Translations under genes and position numbers: made by a program | Source of the DNA: a bacterium | GTDB lineage: Bacteria; UBP6; UBA1177 | Direction: 5' to 3' | Assembly: GCA_017645765.1 (NCBI GenBank) | Contig: JAGCNV010000043.1 | Span: 1-59,386 of the forward strand | Length of the DNA stretch: 59,386 nucleotides | The notes under the pieces: generated by a model | Seen by the model: the letters and a program-made list of their open reading frames with translations, nothing else | The model's database searches: none | What the model was told of the DNA's origin: nothing | In this document: piece after piece, positions 16,412-24,965 of the stretch | How positions within the stretch are numbered: the stretch's first letter is position 1 | How the letters are laid out: every line of letters begins with the position of its first letter

Positions 16412-17918
16412 ATTTTTGACTGTTTTATTGTTTTTATTGGCTTTTATTTGCGTTTCGTGTGAGAATAAAGTTTTAATTCCATCACAAGAAATTTCTGACA
16501 ATGATACAGAAGAAGATATCCCGGACGAAGACGCAGACACTACTCAAGAGCCTCTTTTTGACTTAAAAGTAGAGGCAAACGAAAAAAATGTTCTTTCGTG
16601 CAGGCTTACTTTTTCTACTTCCGATGAGAAAAAAACTTTCGTAAAATATTACGCCCCCACTCATTCCGGCTATAAAATAAGCGAGAATGAGGCAAAAACA
16701 GAGCATTATTTCTTTCTCTGGGGAATGCGCGAAAACAGAGATTACAAAATAGAAATTTATTCCGATGAAGAAAATCAGGAACTTCTCGCAACCACTGAAT
16801 TCCATTCTGGAATATTACCTGATTATATTTATAAGCCGACGCTTGTAGTTAACGATAAAGAAAGTGCAGAGCGAGGTTTTCTGTTGTTTTCTCAAACTGT
16901 TTACCATCAGGATCCTCAGATACCTCTTATAATCATGGTAGACAACGATGGTTTTGTTATATGGTATTATCTGCATGATATTTCCGGAGTCGCCTATCTT
17001 GATGATCCTGCATATATTCAGAAAACAAAAACTATTTTTACAGGAATTCACAAATATCCAAGTATGGATGATATTCCGGCAGAAGAAGGAATAGAGATAG
17101 ATCTTGAAGGAAATGTTGTCTGGAAATCACCAGATCTTTTAGGTTCTTTTTATGAAGAAAGCAGCTGGCATCACGAATATAAACTGCTTGACGACAATTC
17201 GATACTTTTTCTCAAGTCGGAGTATCCCGATAATATAGTTTTATCTGACAGAATCAGAAATGTTGACAGAAATTACAATGAAATATGGAATTGGGGTTAT
17301 TTGGATTCCCCTGATTATTTTGATACTGTTGAATGTTCAAATCCTGAAGATGTGTGGTGTGACTGGACTCATACAAATTCGGCGATGATGTTCAAGGAAG
17401 ACAACGAGGTCTACTTTAATTCGCTTTGGCTTGGTTTTTTCAAAATGGACATGACAACAAAGAACATTTTGTGGAAATTCGGCAAGGACGGTGATTTCAC
17501 TATGCTTTCAGATCATCCTTATCCATGGCCGGCAGGTGTTCATGATCCTAAATTCGCAGATGCTTCGAGAAAGCGCATTCTCTTTTTTGACAATGGCTTA
17601 ACAGAGCGTTTTTACTCAAGAATTATTGAATATGAGATTAATGAGGAGGCAATGACCGCCGAAATAACCTTCGAATACGACGGAATTGATTCAGGACACA
17701 GCTGGTTTGCCGGAGGATGGGGTGATGCCGATTATCTTGAAAACGGCAATTTCCTTGTAACAAAAGGTTTGGTTGACGAAATGCATAATTCTTCAGTTTT
17801 TGAAGTTACACGCGACGGAAGGGTCGTATGGGAGCTTTACACTGGGCATAATGATGATTTTATGATAGAACTTTACAATGCGGACAAATTCGTGCCGCCG
17901 CTCGAATTCCTTGAATAA
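16404..17918 (+). CDS. arylsulfotransferase (ASST)-family lipoprotein, copy 2
   Basis: The 504-residue paralogue of the gene before it overlaps it by 8 bp. It has its own lipobox (LLAFICVSCENKV, Cys at about 19), a similar acidic linker (DNDTEEDIPDEDADT), and the same domain order. WHHEYKLLDDNSILF, DWTHTNSAMMF, HDPKFADASRKRILFFDNG and SWFAGGWGDADYLENGNFLVTKG repeat the propeller motifs nearly unchanged. The linker and the region after IMVDNDGFVIWYYLHD diverge most. A tandem duplication followed by specialisation is likely. Physiological acceptor and donor are unknown. The stop codon abuts the stop of convergent endA with no spacer. Confidence 0.8.
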   Translation: MSKFLTVLLFLLAFICVSCENKVLIPSQEISDNDTEEDIPDEDADTTQEPLFDLKVEANEKNVLSCRLTFSTSDEKKTFVKYYAPTHSGYKISENEAKTEHYFFLWGMRENRDYKIEIYSDEENQELLATTEFHSGILPDYIYKPTLVVNDKESAERGFLLFSQTVYHQDPQIPLIIMVDNDGFVIWYYLHDISGVAYLDDPAYIQKTKTIFTGIHKYPSMDDIPAEEGIEIDLEGNVVWKSPDLLGSFYEESSWHHEYKLLDDNSILFLKSEYPDNIVLSDRIRNVDRNYNEIWNWGYLDSPDYFDTVECSNPEDVWCDWTHTNSAMMFKEDNEVYFNSLWLGFFKMDMTTKNILWKFGKDGDFTMLSDHPYPWPAGVHDPKFADASRKRILFFDNGLTERFYSRIIEYEINEEAMTAEITFEYDGIDSGHSWFAGGWGDADYLENGNFLVTKGLVDEMHNSSVFEVTRDGRVVWELYTGHNDDFMIELYNADKFVPPLEFLE

Positions 17919-18674
17919 TTATTTTTTGCAGCGTTCTTTCAGAATAAGATTTTGATTTTTCTGGATTTTTTCTATTTCGGTGGTTCTTTTGCACTCCCAT
18001 TCGTCGACCGGGTCGGATTTATCCCAAGCTTCGAGCATTTTGCGGTTTTTCTCGTTTACAATTCCGTAGCCGGGATATGCCGAATCCATGTAAAAATAGG
18101 TTCTTGCAATGTCGCCGCGGATCGATTCTACCGGCTCGGCAGTGTTGTTTTTGACTTCGAAATCGCAGTTCCCGTACTTTCTTTCTTCGCCTGAAATTAT
18201 GCCGTAATCGAAGTTTGATCTGTCTGCATTGACTTTGCCGATTGCGGGAACGAGGTTATACATGTCTGCCTGCATAAACTGAAAATCTTTGTTCATTTTT
18301 GATGCGCAGTTGCGCCCTTTGAAACGCTTTCCCTTGCTGTCAACGCACTGCGGATCGCCGTCTTTCCACTCTTTCAGCCTTCCGCCGAAAGCTGCCGCCG
18401 GAACAATGTGCTCCCACTCGACACGCTTGCTGCGAGAATGGTTCTTGGCATCAAAATAGCTGCACCCTTCCGCGATAATTTTCTGCTTTTTGTCGTAGAA
18501 ACAGCCGCAATAGAAAGTTTTACGCACTTTTTCATCGCCGTAAATCACCTTGTCGAGCAGTTTTTTCGACTTTGAAAACGAATTTATTTCGGTGTTTCCT
18601 TTCTGCTGCTCCGACGCGAAGACAAAAACCGCCGCGACCGCGGAAAAAACGATAAAAATCAGGAGTTTTTTCAT
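17919..18674 (-). CDS. endA: endonuclease I (EndA-type secreted nuclease)
   Basis: The 251-residue protein has an N-terminal signal peptide (about 1-20, ending VFVFASE) and the endonuclease I fold. Family motifs are RVEWEHIVPAAAFGG (about 88-102, catalytic His), NCASKMNKDFQFMQADMYNLVPAIGKVNADRSN (about 125-157), and later RGDIARTYFYMD (about 195-206). Such enzymes are periplasmic or secreted and degrade double-stranded DNA for nutrition or competition. Several Cys (CGCF, NCAS, WEC, RCKK) suggest disulfides. It follows gpx by 9 bp and is the last gene of a three-gene group. Confidence 0.93.
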   Translation of the reverse strand: MKKLLIFIVFSAVAAVFVFASEQQKGNTEINSFSKSKKLLDKVIYGDEKVRKTFYCGCFYDKKQKIIAEGCSYFDAKNHSRSKRVEWEHIVPAAAFGGRLKEWKDGDPQCVDSKGKRFKGRNCASKMNKDFQFMQADMYNLVPAIGKVNADRSNFDYGIISGEERKYGNCDFEVKNNTAEPVESIRGDIARTYFYMDSAYPGYGIVNEKNRKMLEAWDKSDPVDEWECKRTTEIEKIQKNQNLILKERCKK

Positions 18675-18683
18675 AAACCGGAT

Positions 18684-19367
18684 TTACAGCAGGCTGTTGA
18701 TCTTGTCGGCGATTTCAGCCGGTTCGACTGTCGATTCGAAGCGCTCTATAACTTCGCCTTCGCGGTTTACAAGGAATTTTGTGAAATTCCATTTGATTTT
18801 GGAATTGTTTTTGTAGTCAGGATCCATTTTTGTGATGAAACCGTCCATGAATTCTGCTTTTTCGCCCGTAAATCCTGCAAAACTTTTCTTGCTTTTGAGG
18901 AAGGTGTAGAGCGGAAGCTCGTTTTCGCCGTTGACTTCGATTTTTTTGAAGTTGTCGAAACTTGTCGCGAATTTCGCCTGGCAGAACTGATGGATCTCAT
19001 CGTCGGTTCCGGGTGCCTGATGGCCGAACTGGTCGCACGGGAAATCAAGTATTTCCAAGCCCTTATGATGATATTCCTTCCAAAGTTTCTCTAACCCTTC
19101 ATACTGCGGGGTGAAGCCGCAGCCCGTCGCAGTGTTGACGATAAGAAGCACTTTGCCTTTAAAATTTGACATCGGAACATCGTTTCCCTTTCTGTCTTTT
19201 ACCGTGAAATCGTAAATACTCATCTCTTTTTCCTCCTTTACTTGTTCAGTTGCCTCTTTTGTTTCTGTTTTTGCCGGCGTTTCGTCAGCTTTGACCGCCG
19301 GTTTTTCCTTGTTGCAGGAGAGAACCGCGAAAATGATGCAAACAAGCGTCAAAATGATTTTTTTCAT
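18684..19367 (-). CDS. glutathione peroxidase-family lipoprotein (thiol peroxidase)
   Basis: The 227-residue protein starts with a lipoprotein signal (CIIFAVLSCNKEK, Cys at about 18) and a Lys/Glu/Ala linker, then a GPx domain from about residue 48. The catalytic set is present: peroxidatic Cys in NTATGCGFTPQY, Gln in FPCDQFGHQAPG, and Trp and Asn in KWNFTKFLVNREG. The catalytic position is Cys and not selenocysteine. Bacterial Cys-GPx enzymes usually use thioredoxin as reductant. Lipidation places it in the envelope, so it presumably detoxifies peroxides outside the cytoplasm; its reductant there is unclear. Confidence 0.92.
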   Translation of the reverse strand: MKKIILTLVCIIFAVLSCNKEKPAVKADETPAKTETKEATEQVKEEKEMSIYDFTVKDRKGNDVPMSNFKGKVLLIVNTATGCGFTPQYEGLEKLWKEYHHKGLEILDFPCDQFGHQAPGTDDEIHQFCQAKFATSFDNFKKIEVNGENELPLYTFLKSKKSFAGFTGEKAEFMDGFITKMDPDYKNNSKIKWNFTKFLVNREGEVIERFESTVEPAEIADKINSLL

Positions 19368-19383
19368 TGTTTTACCTCAAAAA

Positions 19384-20739
19384 TCACAGATATTTCACAA
19401 AAATATAGAGCGTGCTGATTGCAACAACCATTATCGCGGCAGGTGCGCTCAGCTTGCAGTATCTGCCCCAGCCGACGGGGTGACCTGATTTCGCCGAAAC
19501 CGAGGTTCCGACTACGTTTGCGCTTGCACCTATCGGGGTTCCGCTGCCGCCGATGTCGGTTCCCATCGAAAGCGCCCATGCCATTGTTTCAAGCGAAACT
19601 CCGGTTGATGCGGAAAGCGATTTGATAACCGGAATCATTGTCGCGGCAAAAGGAATGTTGTCGATGAAGGCACTTGCGACTGCCGAAACCCAGATGATTA
19701 TCGCAATCATGATGTAGGCGTTTCCGGCAGAGACTCTACCGATAAAATCGGCGATGAGTTTGAGTATTCCCGTCTGTTCCAAACCGCCTACTACAAAGAA
19801 AAGCCCGATGAAAAAAAGCAGTGTTTTATAATCAACATGCTGCAGTATTCTGGTTGCATATCTTGGAGCTGCAAAAAGCGTAAGAAGCGCGATTCCAAGG
19901 CCTATTGTCGCAACAGTGAGCCCGGTTTCGGCGTGGGTTACAAGCAGAACAACCGCAATCGAGAAGATTATGCAGCTGTTGCTGAAACCGATTCTGCTGA
20001 CTATTGCCGATTTTGGCGTCGGAATTGTTGAAATATCAATATCTTTTCCAGCACTTACATATTCCTTACGGCACATCATAATGAAGTAAACGAGCGTAAA
20101 AGCAAGACCTATAAACGCTATTTTTCCGGTATGCTCGAAGAAATCACCGAAAGAATAACCGAGACTTGTTCCTATTATGATGTTGGGCGGATCACCGCAC
20201 ATTGTCGCGGAACCGCCTAAGTTCGCGCAGAAAATTTCGGCAAGAATCATGCTGACAGGGTTGAATTTGAGAAGGCGCGAAAGTTCAACCGTTACCGCCG
20301 CAAGGAAAAGAATGACCGTGATGCTGTCAATGAACATCGAAAGGGCGAAGGAAATCAGCATGAACGCCACAAAAATGTAGATAACGCGGTAGTTTACAAG
20401 TTTTGCGAGCCTCATGCAGAGCCAGCGGAAGAAGCCTGACGCAGCCATTCCCTCGACCATGACCATCATTCCGCCGATAAAAAATATCGTCGCCCAGTTG
20501 ATTCCGGTCGAGTTTTCGGGAACATCGCCCGCGCTGTACCAGAAACTTTTTGTGAGAATTATTTTTATGTTCAGCGTTTCCATGATCGCGTCGAAACTGT
20601 GCATACCGAGTCCGAAAACAAAAATTGCCGTAAGAACCGCACAGCCGAGCGTCACAAGATGGCGTTCGATTTTTTCAGTCACCATGAGAATGAACATTGC
20701 AAGAAAAATTACGACCGAAAGTATTTGTGCCAGAAGCAT
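19384..20739 (-). CDS. ArsB/NhaD-type (SLC13-like) ion transporter
   Basis: The 451-residue inner-membrane protein has about 11-12 hydrophobic segments. Two inverted halves carry the family hairpin sequences LGGSATMCGDPPNIIIG (about 173-189) and MGTDIGGSGTPIGASANVVG (about 402-421), the second after SAFIDNIPFAATMIP. These are typical of the ArsB/NhaD permeases and related anion or sodium transporters. The substrate cannot be read from sequence: no arsR, arsA or arsC lies near, so arsenite export is unsupported. It is the first gene of the group with the peroxidase and EndA, and GAGGTG precedes the ATG. Confidence 0.82.
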   Translation of the reverse strand: MLLAQILSVVIFLAMFILMVTEKIERHLVTLGCAVLTAIFVFGLGMHSFDAIMETLNIKIILTKSFWYSAGDVPENSTGINWATIFFIGGMMVMVEGMAASGFFRWLCMRLAKLVNYRVIYIFVAFMLISFALSMFIDSITVILFLAAVTVELSRLLKFNPVSMILAEIFCANLGGSATMCGDPPNIIIGTSLGYSFGDFFEHTGKIAFIGLAFTLVYFIMMCRKEYVSAGKDIDISTIPTPKSAIVSRIGFSNSCIIFSIAVVLLVTHAETGLTVATIGLGIALLTLFAAPRYATRILQHVDYKTLLFFIGLFFVVGGLEQTGILKLIADFIGRVSAGNAYIMIAIIIWVSAVASAFIDNIPFAATMIPVIKSLSASTGVSLETMAWALSMGTDIGGSGTPIGASANVVGTSVSAKSGHPVGWGRYCKLSAPAAIMVVAISTLYIFVKYL

Positions 20740-20895
20740 GACCGCACCTCATTTATTTAAAGGCTGAAACTTTTTGCAAAGCGTCAGCTCGAAAAAAACC
20801 CGTTGTTATAGCGCGAACGATTTTTTTTGCAATACTGGAATGGCCTGCGTATATTCCCGAAGTTGCGGTTTGGTTGAGTTTTTAAAGGCTTAGTT

Positions 20896-22155
20896 TTGGC
20901 AAAACTTCTTTTCATAAATCCGTTTGTCGAAGATTTTACGGCATACAACCTCTGGGCGGCTCCGCTCGGCCTTTTCAGGATAATGGAGTATCACGAAAAT
21001 ATCGGTGACAGCGTGACTTATCTCGATTTTCTGGACGGTTCTTTTGTCGGAGACGATGCGGCGACACCGCCTGTTTACCGCTCATGGGAACGGCACACAT
21101 ACTGGAAGCGCGAAATCGAAAAACCCGAATATTTAAAGATGATTCCGCGCAAGTACTACCGTTTCGGAGCGAACGATGACACTGTGAGAAAGGCACTCTC
21201 CGAAGTTGAAAAGCCCGATCTTGTCTATATTTCGACAGGGATGACCTATTGGTACAAATGCGTTCTGAAAATGATCGCCTTTGTCAGGGAAATTTTCGGC
21301 GAAGTTGAGATAAATGTCGGCGGAACCTCGGCAATCCTGATGCCTGAATTTTTTGAAGGGGAAAATATCACCGTAAACACAGGGAAAGCGCAAATACCTG
21401 AAAATATTACTGGAACCGGAATGAAATATCTCAAAGACCTGCACTTTTTTCCGGCGAATCTGATCGAAGGCTGCCCCAACAGATGCCCTTACTGCTCAAG
21501 CGTCATTTTTAACCCGAAAGTTTCATACAAAGATGTCGCGGTCCTCGCCGCAAACCTCGAAAAATGGCACACCGAAACCGGACACTGCGATGTCGCGTTC
21601 TATGACGATGCCCTGCTTCTGCGAAACGGCGGGATTCTCCGCGATTTTCTCGACAGGCTTCCTTCAAATGTTTACCGCTTCCACACGCCGAACGGCCTTC
21701 ATCTGCGCGAAATCAATGAAGATTTGTGCAAATATCTTGAAAAATACGACTTCCCGCAGCTTCGTTTCGGTTTCGAAACCGCCTTCTCGAGATATGAGGA
21801 TAAAACCTCGCTCAACCAGCTTAAATCAGTTGTAAAAATTCTGAAAGAACACGGCTTCACAAGTGAAAGAATCGGTGTTTACCTTCTCTGCGGACTTCCC
21901 GGACAGACTGTTGACGAAGTGGACAAAACCATTGAAATCGTTGCTGATATCGGAGCAAGACCTTATCTCAACGAATATTCACCGGTTCCGAAAACAACTC
22001 TTTTCGAAGAGCATTTCAAGGAAAGCAAGCTTGATTTCAAACGCGAGCCGCTCTACCAGAACAACTCCGTTTCAGCGTGGAGAAGTCCCGTTTTCACCCC
22101 CGAAGTCGTGAAAAAACTCAAGGACAAACTCACTAAAATCTATTCGGGAAAGTAA
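20896..22155 (+). CDS. radical SAM protein with N-terminal cobalamin-binding-like domain
   Basis: The 419-residue protein begins at TTG (residues MAKLLFINPFVEDF); no ATG is available near. Residues 1-170 resemble the Rossmann-like domain of B12-binding radical SAM enzymes (PDLVYISTGMTYWYKCV, VEINVGGTSAILM) but without an evident DxHxxG. The radical SAM core has EGCPNRCPYCSS (about 194-205, CxxxCxxC for the 4Fe-4S cluster), DVAFYDDALLL (about 232-242), LRFGFETA and GVYLLCGLPGQTVDEVDKTIE (about 329-349). It stands alone between divergent and convergent genes, so neither substrate nor pathway is indicated. Confidence 0.82.
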   Translation: MAKLLFINPFVEDFTAYNLWAAPLGLFRIMEYHENIGDSVTYLDFLDGSFVGDDAATPPVYRSWERHTYWKREIEKPEYLKMIPRKYYRFGANDDTVRKALSEVEKPDLVYISTGMTYWYKCVLKMIAFVREIFGEVEINVGGTSAILMPEFFEGENITVNTGKAQIPENITGTGMKYLKDLHFFPANLIEGCPNRCPYCSSVIFNPKVSYKDVAVLAANLEKWHTETGHCDVAFYDDALLLRNGGILRDFLDRLPSNVYRFHTPNGLHLREINEDLCKYLEKYDFPQLRFGFETAFSRYEDKTSLNQLKSVVKILKEHGFTSERIGVYLLCGLPGQTVDEVDKTIEIVADIGARPYLNEYSPVPKTTLFEEHFKESKLDFKREPLYQNNSVSAWRSPVFTPEVVKKLKDKLTKIYSGK

Positions 22156-22163
22156 ATTTTTTA

Positions 22164-22649
22164 TTACGCCATATAGACGTCGGTGATCATTATCGGTTCG
22201 ACCGGGACATCGTCGTAAATTTTAACAGACTGGGTTGCGACATCGGAAATAGCATCAACGACATCCATCCCTTCGATTACTTTTCCGAAAGCGGCATACT
22301 GACCGTCAAGAAAGTCGCAGTCTGTGTTGCAGATGAAAAACTGGCTTGAAGCGCTGTTGGGATCTGAGGTTCTCGCCATCGAAATTACATATTTTTTGTG
22401 GAGAACATTCGGGCTTTTCTCAAGTTTGATCGGGTCAAGCATCGCCGATTTTTCCATCATGAACTTGTTCATTCCGCCGCCTTGGATCATGAAATCCTTG
22501 ATGACTCTGTGGAAAATGAGCTTGTTGTAGTATTTCGCTTCGATGTGTTTGATGAAATTCGCGACTGTGATCGGCATTTCGTTGCCGTAAAGTTCGATGA
22601 CCATCTTTCCTTTTGTCGTTTCGATGACTGCCTTGTTCGTTGCTTCCAT
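22164..22649 (-). CDS. peptidyl-prolyl cis-trans isomerase, cyclophilin type
   Basis: The 161-residue cytoplasmic cyclophilin has IFHRVIKDFMIQGGGMNKF (about 50-68, catalytic Arg, Phe, Gln), then YVISMARTSDPNSASSQFFI (about 90-109) and LDGQYAAFGKVIEGMDVVDAI (about 116-136). The Trp that binds cyclosporin in eukaryotic forms is replaced by Tyr, as is common in bacteria. The ATG at 22649 is preceded by GGAGG with 5 nt spacing; a TTG four codons upstream overlaps that RBS and was not used. No signal peptide is present. Confidence 0.94.
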   Translation of the reverse strand: MEATNKAVIETTKGKMVIELYGNEMPITVANFIKHIEAKYYNKLIFHRVIKDFMIQGGGMNKFMMEKSAMLDPIKLEKSPNVLHKKYVISMARTSDPNSASSQFFICNTDCDFLDGQYAAFGKVIEGMDVVDAISDVATQSVKIYDDVPVEPIMITDVYMA

Positions 22650-22740
22650 TGTTTCCTCCAAATAAAAAAAGAATAAAACCGGAAGATATTATTAAACGCG
22701 GGATCTTTTTCAAGTTTGAGAAAGAATTTTTTCGGGCCGG

Positions 22741-22857
22741 ATTTTATTGAAAAGTTGTATTTCTTGCCTCAGAATTTTATTGAAAAGTTGTAATTTATGC
22801 CCCAAAATTTTATTGAAAAGTTGTGATTTTTGTGCTAACATTCTATTGAAAAGTTGT
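22741..22857 (+). repeat. 33-bp-period direct-repeat array A, upstream of the first AAA+/DUF4143 gene
   Basis: Four copies begin at 22741, 22774, 22807 and 22840, exactly 33 bp apart. The 18-bp core is ATTTTATTGAAAAGTTGT (ATTC in copy 4), and the 15-bp spacers are AT-rich and less conserved. The last core ends 7 bp before the GGAGG of the ATPase gene. TTGAAA of copies 1-3 is followed after 17 bp by CAGAAT, CAAAAT and TAACAT, so each could be a weak promoter, but arrays B and C do not show this. Confidence 0.93.
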
Positions 22858-22874
22858 TTTTTCAGGAGGTAGAA

Positions 22875-24191
22875 ATGCTTTTTCGCAAGATAGCATCAGA
22901 GATCGAAGCTCACTTAAAATCGGATAGCTGGAAAGTTCTTCTCGTTGACGGAGCAAGACAGGTCGGCAAAACTTACATCATCCGTTACGTCGGCAAAAAG
23001 CTCTTCAAAAATTTTATTGAAATCAATCTGCTTGAAGATTCGCTGAGAGACCACCTTTTTGCAGAAGTCAAAACTGTCGAAGATGTTTACATGCAGATCA
23101 GCATGACAGCCGGAAATAAAATGAAAAGCAGAGAAAACACTTTAATTTTTTTTGACGAAATTCAGGTTTACCCTCACCTGCTGACACTGCTTAAATTTCT
23201 GGCACAGGACGGAAAATTCACATTTATCGCAAGCGGCTCGCTTCTCGGAGTGACCCTTTCGGAAACAACTTCAATACCTATGGGAAGTATCCGTAAAATC
23301 AGGATGTTTCCGCTCGACTTTGAAGAATTTCTCTACGCCTGCGGCATGAACGAGTTTGCTGTTTCTGCTATTAAACAGAAGTTTTTGCAGCTTGAATCAC
23401 TTGACGAAGCGACTCACGAAAAAATGAGCGGTCTTTTCAGAAAATATCTCCTCGTCGGAGGTCTTCCGGATGCGGTAAATTCCTATATCGCCAAGAAGAA
23501 CATAAAGTCGGTGCGTGAGATCCAGAGTGAAATCCGTGAATATTATGCCACAGATGCCTCGAAATACGATTCGCAGAAAAAACTAAAAATCAGAAGAATC
23601 TACGACCTGATCCCGTCAAATATGGAAAACAAAAAAAAGCGCATCGTCGCTCAGGATATCGAAAACAAAAAGGGAAAGGCTTTCCGCGATTATTCCGACG
23701 AGTTTGAATATCTCATCAGCGCAGGAATCGCCCTTCCTGTTCAGGCAATATCGAACCCCGTTTTTCCGCTTATTGAATCGTCAGGCAAAAATCTGCTTAA
23801 ACTCTACATGAACGATGTCGGCATTCTGAGCGGAATCCTTTACGGAAACAATATCCGCGCTGTTCTGGACGACGAAAAAAGCATCAATCTGGGCTCGGTA
23901 TATGAAAGTGTCGTCGCAACAGAACTGAGTGCACACGGACACCGGCTTTTTTACTACGACAACCGCAGCAAAGGAGAAGTCGACTATCTGATTGACGATT
24001 ATGATACACTTTCCGTCGTTCCGCTTGAAGTGAAATCAGGAAAAGACTACACAGTTCACAGCGCGCTGAACACTTTCGTTTCAAATGATGACTACCACAC
24101 CAAACGCGCCTTTGTCCTCTCAAACGAAAGGCTTGTCCGCCAAAAAGGAAAAATCTTCTACATTCCGGTTTACTATGTTATGTTTATGTAA
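22875..24191 (+). CDS. AAA+ ATPase with DUF4143 (PD-(D/E)XK-like) C-terminal domain, paralogue A
   Basis: The 438-residue protein has Walker A GARQVGKT (26-33), Walker B LIFFDEIQ (about 91-98), sensor-like FIASGSLLG (about 117-125), and the DUF4143-associated segments MFPLDFEEFLYACG and RKYLLVGGLPDAV. The C-terminal nuclease-like core reads GEVDYLIDDYDTLSVVPLEVKSGK, with the D...ExK pattern intact. The ATG at 22875 follows GGAGG by 5 nt. Proteins of this class are abundant and largely uncharacterised; cellular role unknown. A dedicated 33-bp repeat array ends just before its RBS, and an intrinsic terminator follows. It is more distant from paralogues B and C than those are from each other. 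Confidence 0.9.
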   Translation: MLFRKIASEIEAHLKSDSWKVLLVDGARQVGKTYIIRYVGKKLFKNFIEINLLEDSLRDHLFAEVKTVEDVYMQISMTAGNKMKSRENTLIFFDEIQVYPHLLTLLKFLAQDGKFTFIASGSLLGVTLSETTSIPMGSIRKIRMFPLDFEEFLYACGMNEFAVSAIKQKFLQLESLDEATHEKMSGLFRKYLLVGGLPDAVNSYIAKKNIKSVREIQSEIREYYATDASKYDSQKKLKIRRIYDLIPSNMENKKKRIVAQDIENKKGKAFRDYSDEFEYLISAGIALPVQAISNPVFPLIESSGKNLLKLYMNDVGILSGILYGNNIRAVLDDEKSINLGSVYESVVATELSAHGHRLFYYDNRSKGEVDYLIDDYDTLSVVPLEVKSGKDYTVHSALNTFVSNDDYHTKRAFVLSNERLVRQKGKIFYIPVYYVMFM

Positions 24192-24236
24192 AGCTGTAAA
24201 ATTTCTTGGTTTACTTTCGGCAGAAATTTCAAATTG

Positions 24237-24259
24237 GTGCGACAATATCGCACTTTTTT
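24237..24259 (+). terminator. intrinsic terminator after ATPase A
   Basis: GTGCGA-CAATA-TCGCAC forms a 6-bp stem with a 5-nt loop and is followed by six T (24254-24259). It lies 46 bp after the ATPase A stop and isolates that gene from the next operon. The remaining 160 bp to DUF2062 show nothing recognisable. Confidence 0.72.
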
Positions 24260-24419
24260 CAGAACAGCCACTCACAAAACTCCACGAAAAAATGCCGTGA
24301 ACAACCAAATGAGCTACAGCAAAACCTACATCCCAAAATAAAACCTTTATCTTCTTGAAGGATTGAATAATATACCCCGCTTTTTGTTTTGCGGTTTATT
24401 CACAGACTGGAATGGAACT

Positions 24420-24965
24420 ATGGCAGAAGGAACTGAAAATAAAAAAGAAATAAAGTGGTACGACCTGAAAGCGCAGCTGCTTAATATCTGGAAAAATCTT
24501 ATTCATCTCAATGCCGATCCGCACGATATTGCATTCGGTCTCGCGCTCGGAATTTTCGTCGGATTTCTCCCGATAATGGGAATCCAGATGGTGGTTGCCG
24601 GACTTGTCTGTCTGCCGTTCAAAAGGGCAAACAAACCCGCGGCAGTTGCAGGAGTATGGATCACGAACCCGCTCACTGTAATTCCGATTTATGCTTTCAT
24701 TTACTGGGTCGGAACTTTTTTCTATCCGGCAGATCATGTCGTAACCCCGTCAACGATCATGTCAAAAATGACCGCAGTCCTCAAACTTGACGGTTTTATC
24801 GAGCAGACGAAAGGGTTTCTCGCACTCGGAGCCGACATTTTTCTTCCGATGTGCATCGGCGGCGCTGTTGTCGGACTTATCGCGATGATCCCAACCTATT
24901 TCATAACAAAAAAATCGATCATCGCTTACCGGAACAAGAAAAAGGCGAAAAAAAATGCAGAATAG
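24420..24965 (+). CDS. DUF2062 integral membrane protein
   Basis: The 181-residue protein matches DUF2062: LNADPHDIAFGLALGIFVGFLPIMGIQMVVAG (about 32-63) contains the typical re-entrant or membrane segment, then NKPAAVAGVWITNPLT (about 71-86) is the most conserved part. Two or three more hydrophobic segments follow, and the C-terminus is Lys-rich and cytoplasmic. The family is widespread in Gram-negative envelopes and has no settled function. The start is MAEGTEN at 24420, with only a weak upstream RBS. The last 11 bp overlap the exonuclease gene. Confidence 0.85.
   Translation: MAEGTENKKEIKWYDLKAQLLNIWKNLIHLNADPHDIAFGLALGIFVGFLPIMGIQMVVAGLVCLPFKRANKPAAVAGVWITNPLTVIPIYAFIYWVGTFFYPADHVVTPSTIMSKMTAVLKLDGFIEQTKGFLALGADIFLPMCIGGAVVGLIAMIPTYFITKKSIIAYRNKKKAKKNAE

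Noticed and set aside
18684-19367. Selenocysteine glutathione peroxidase
   Set aside because: The catalytic position is an ordinary Cys codon and the frame has no in-frame TGA.
19384-20739. Arsenite efflux operon
   Set aside because: No arsR, arsA, arsC or arsM nearby; neighbours are a peroxidase and a nuclease, and the permease family is broad.
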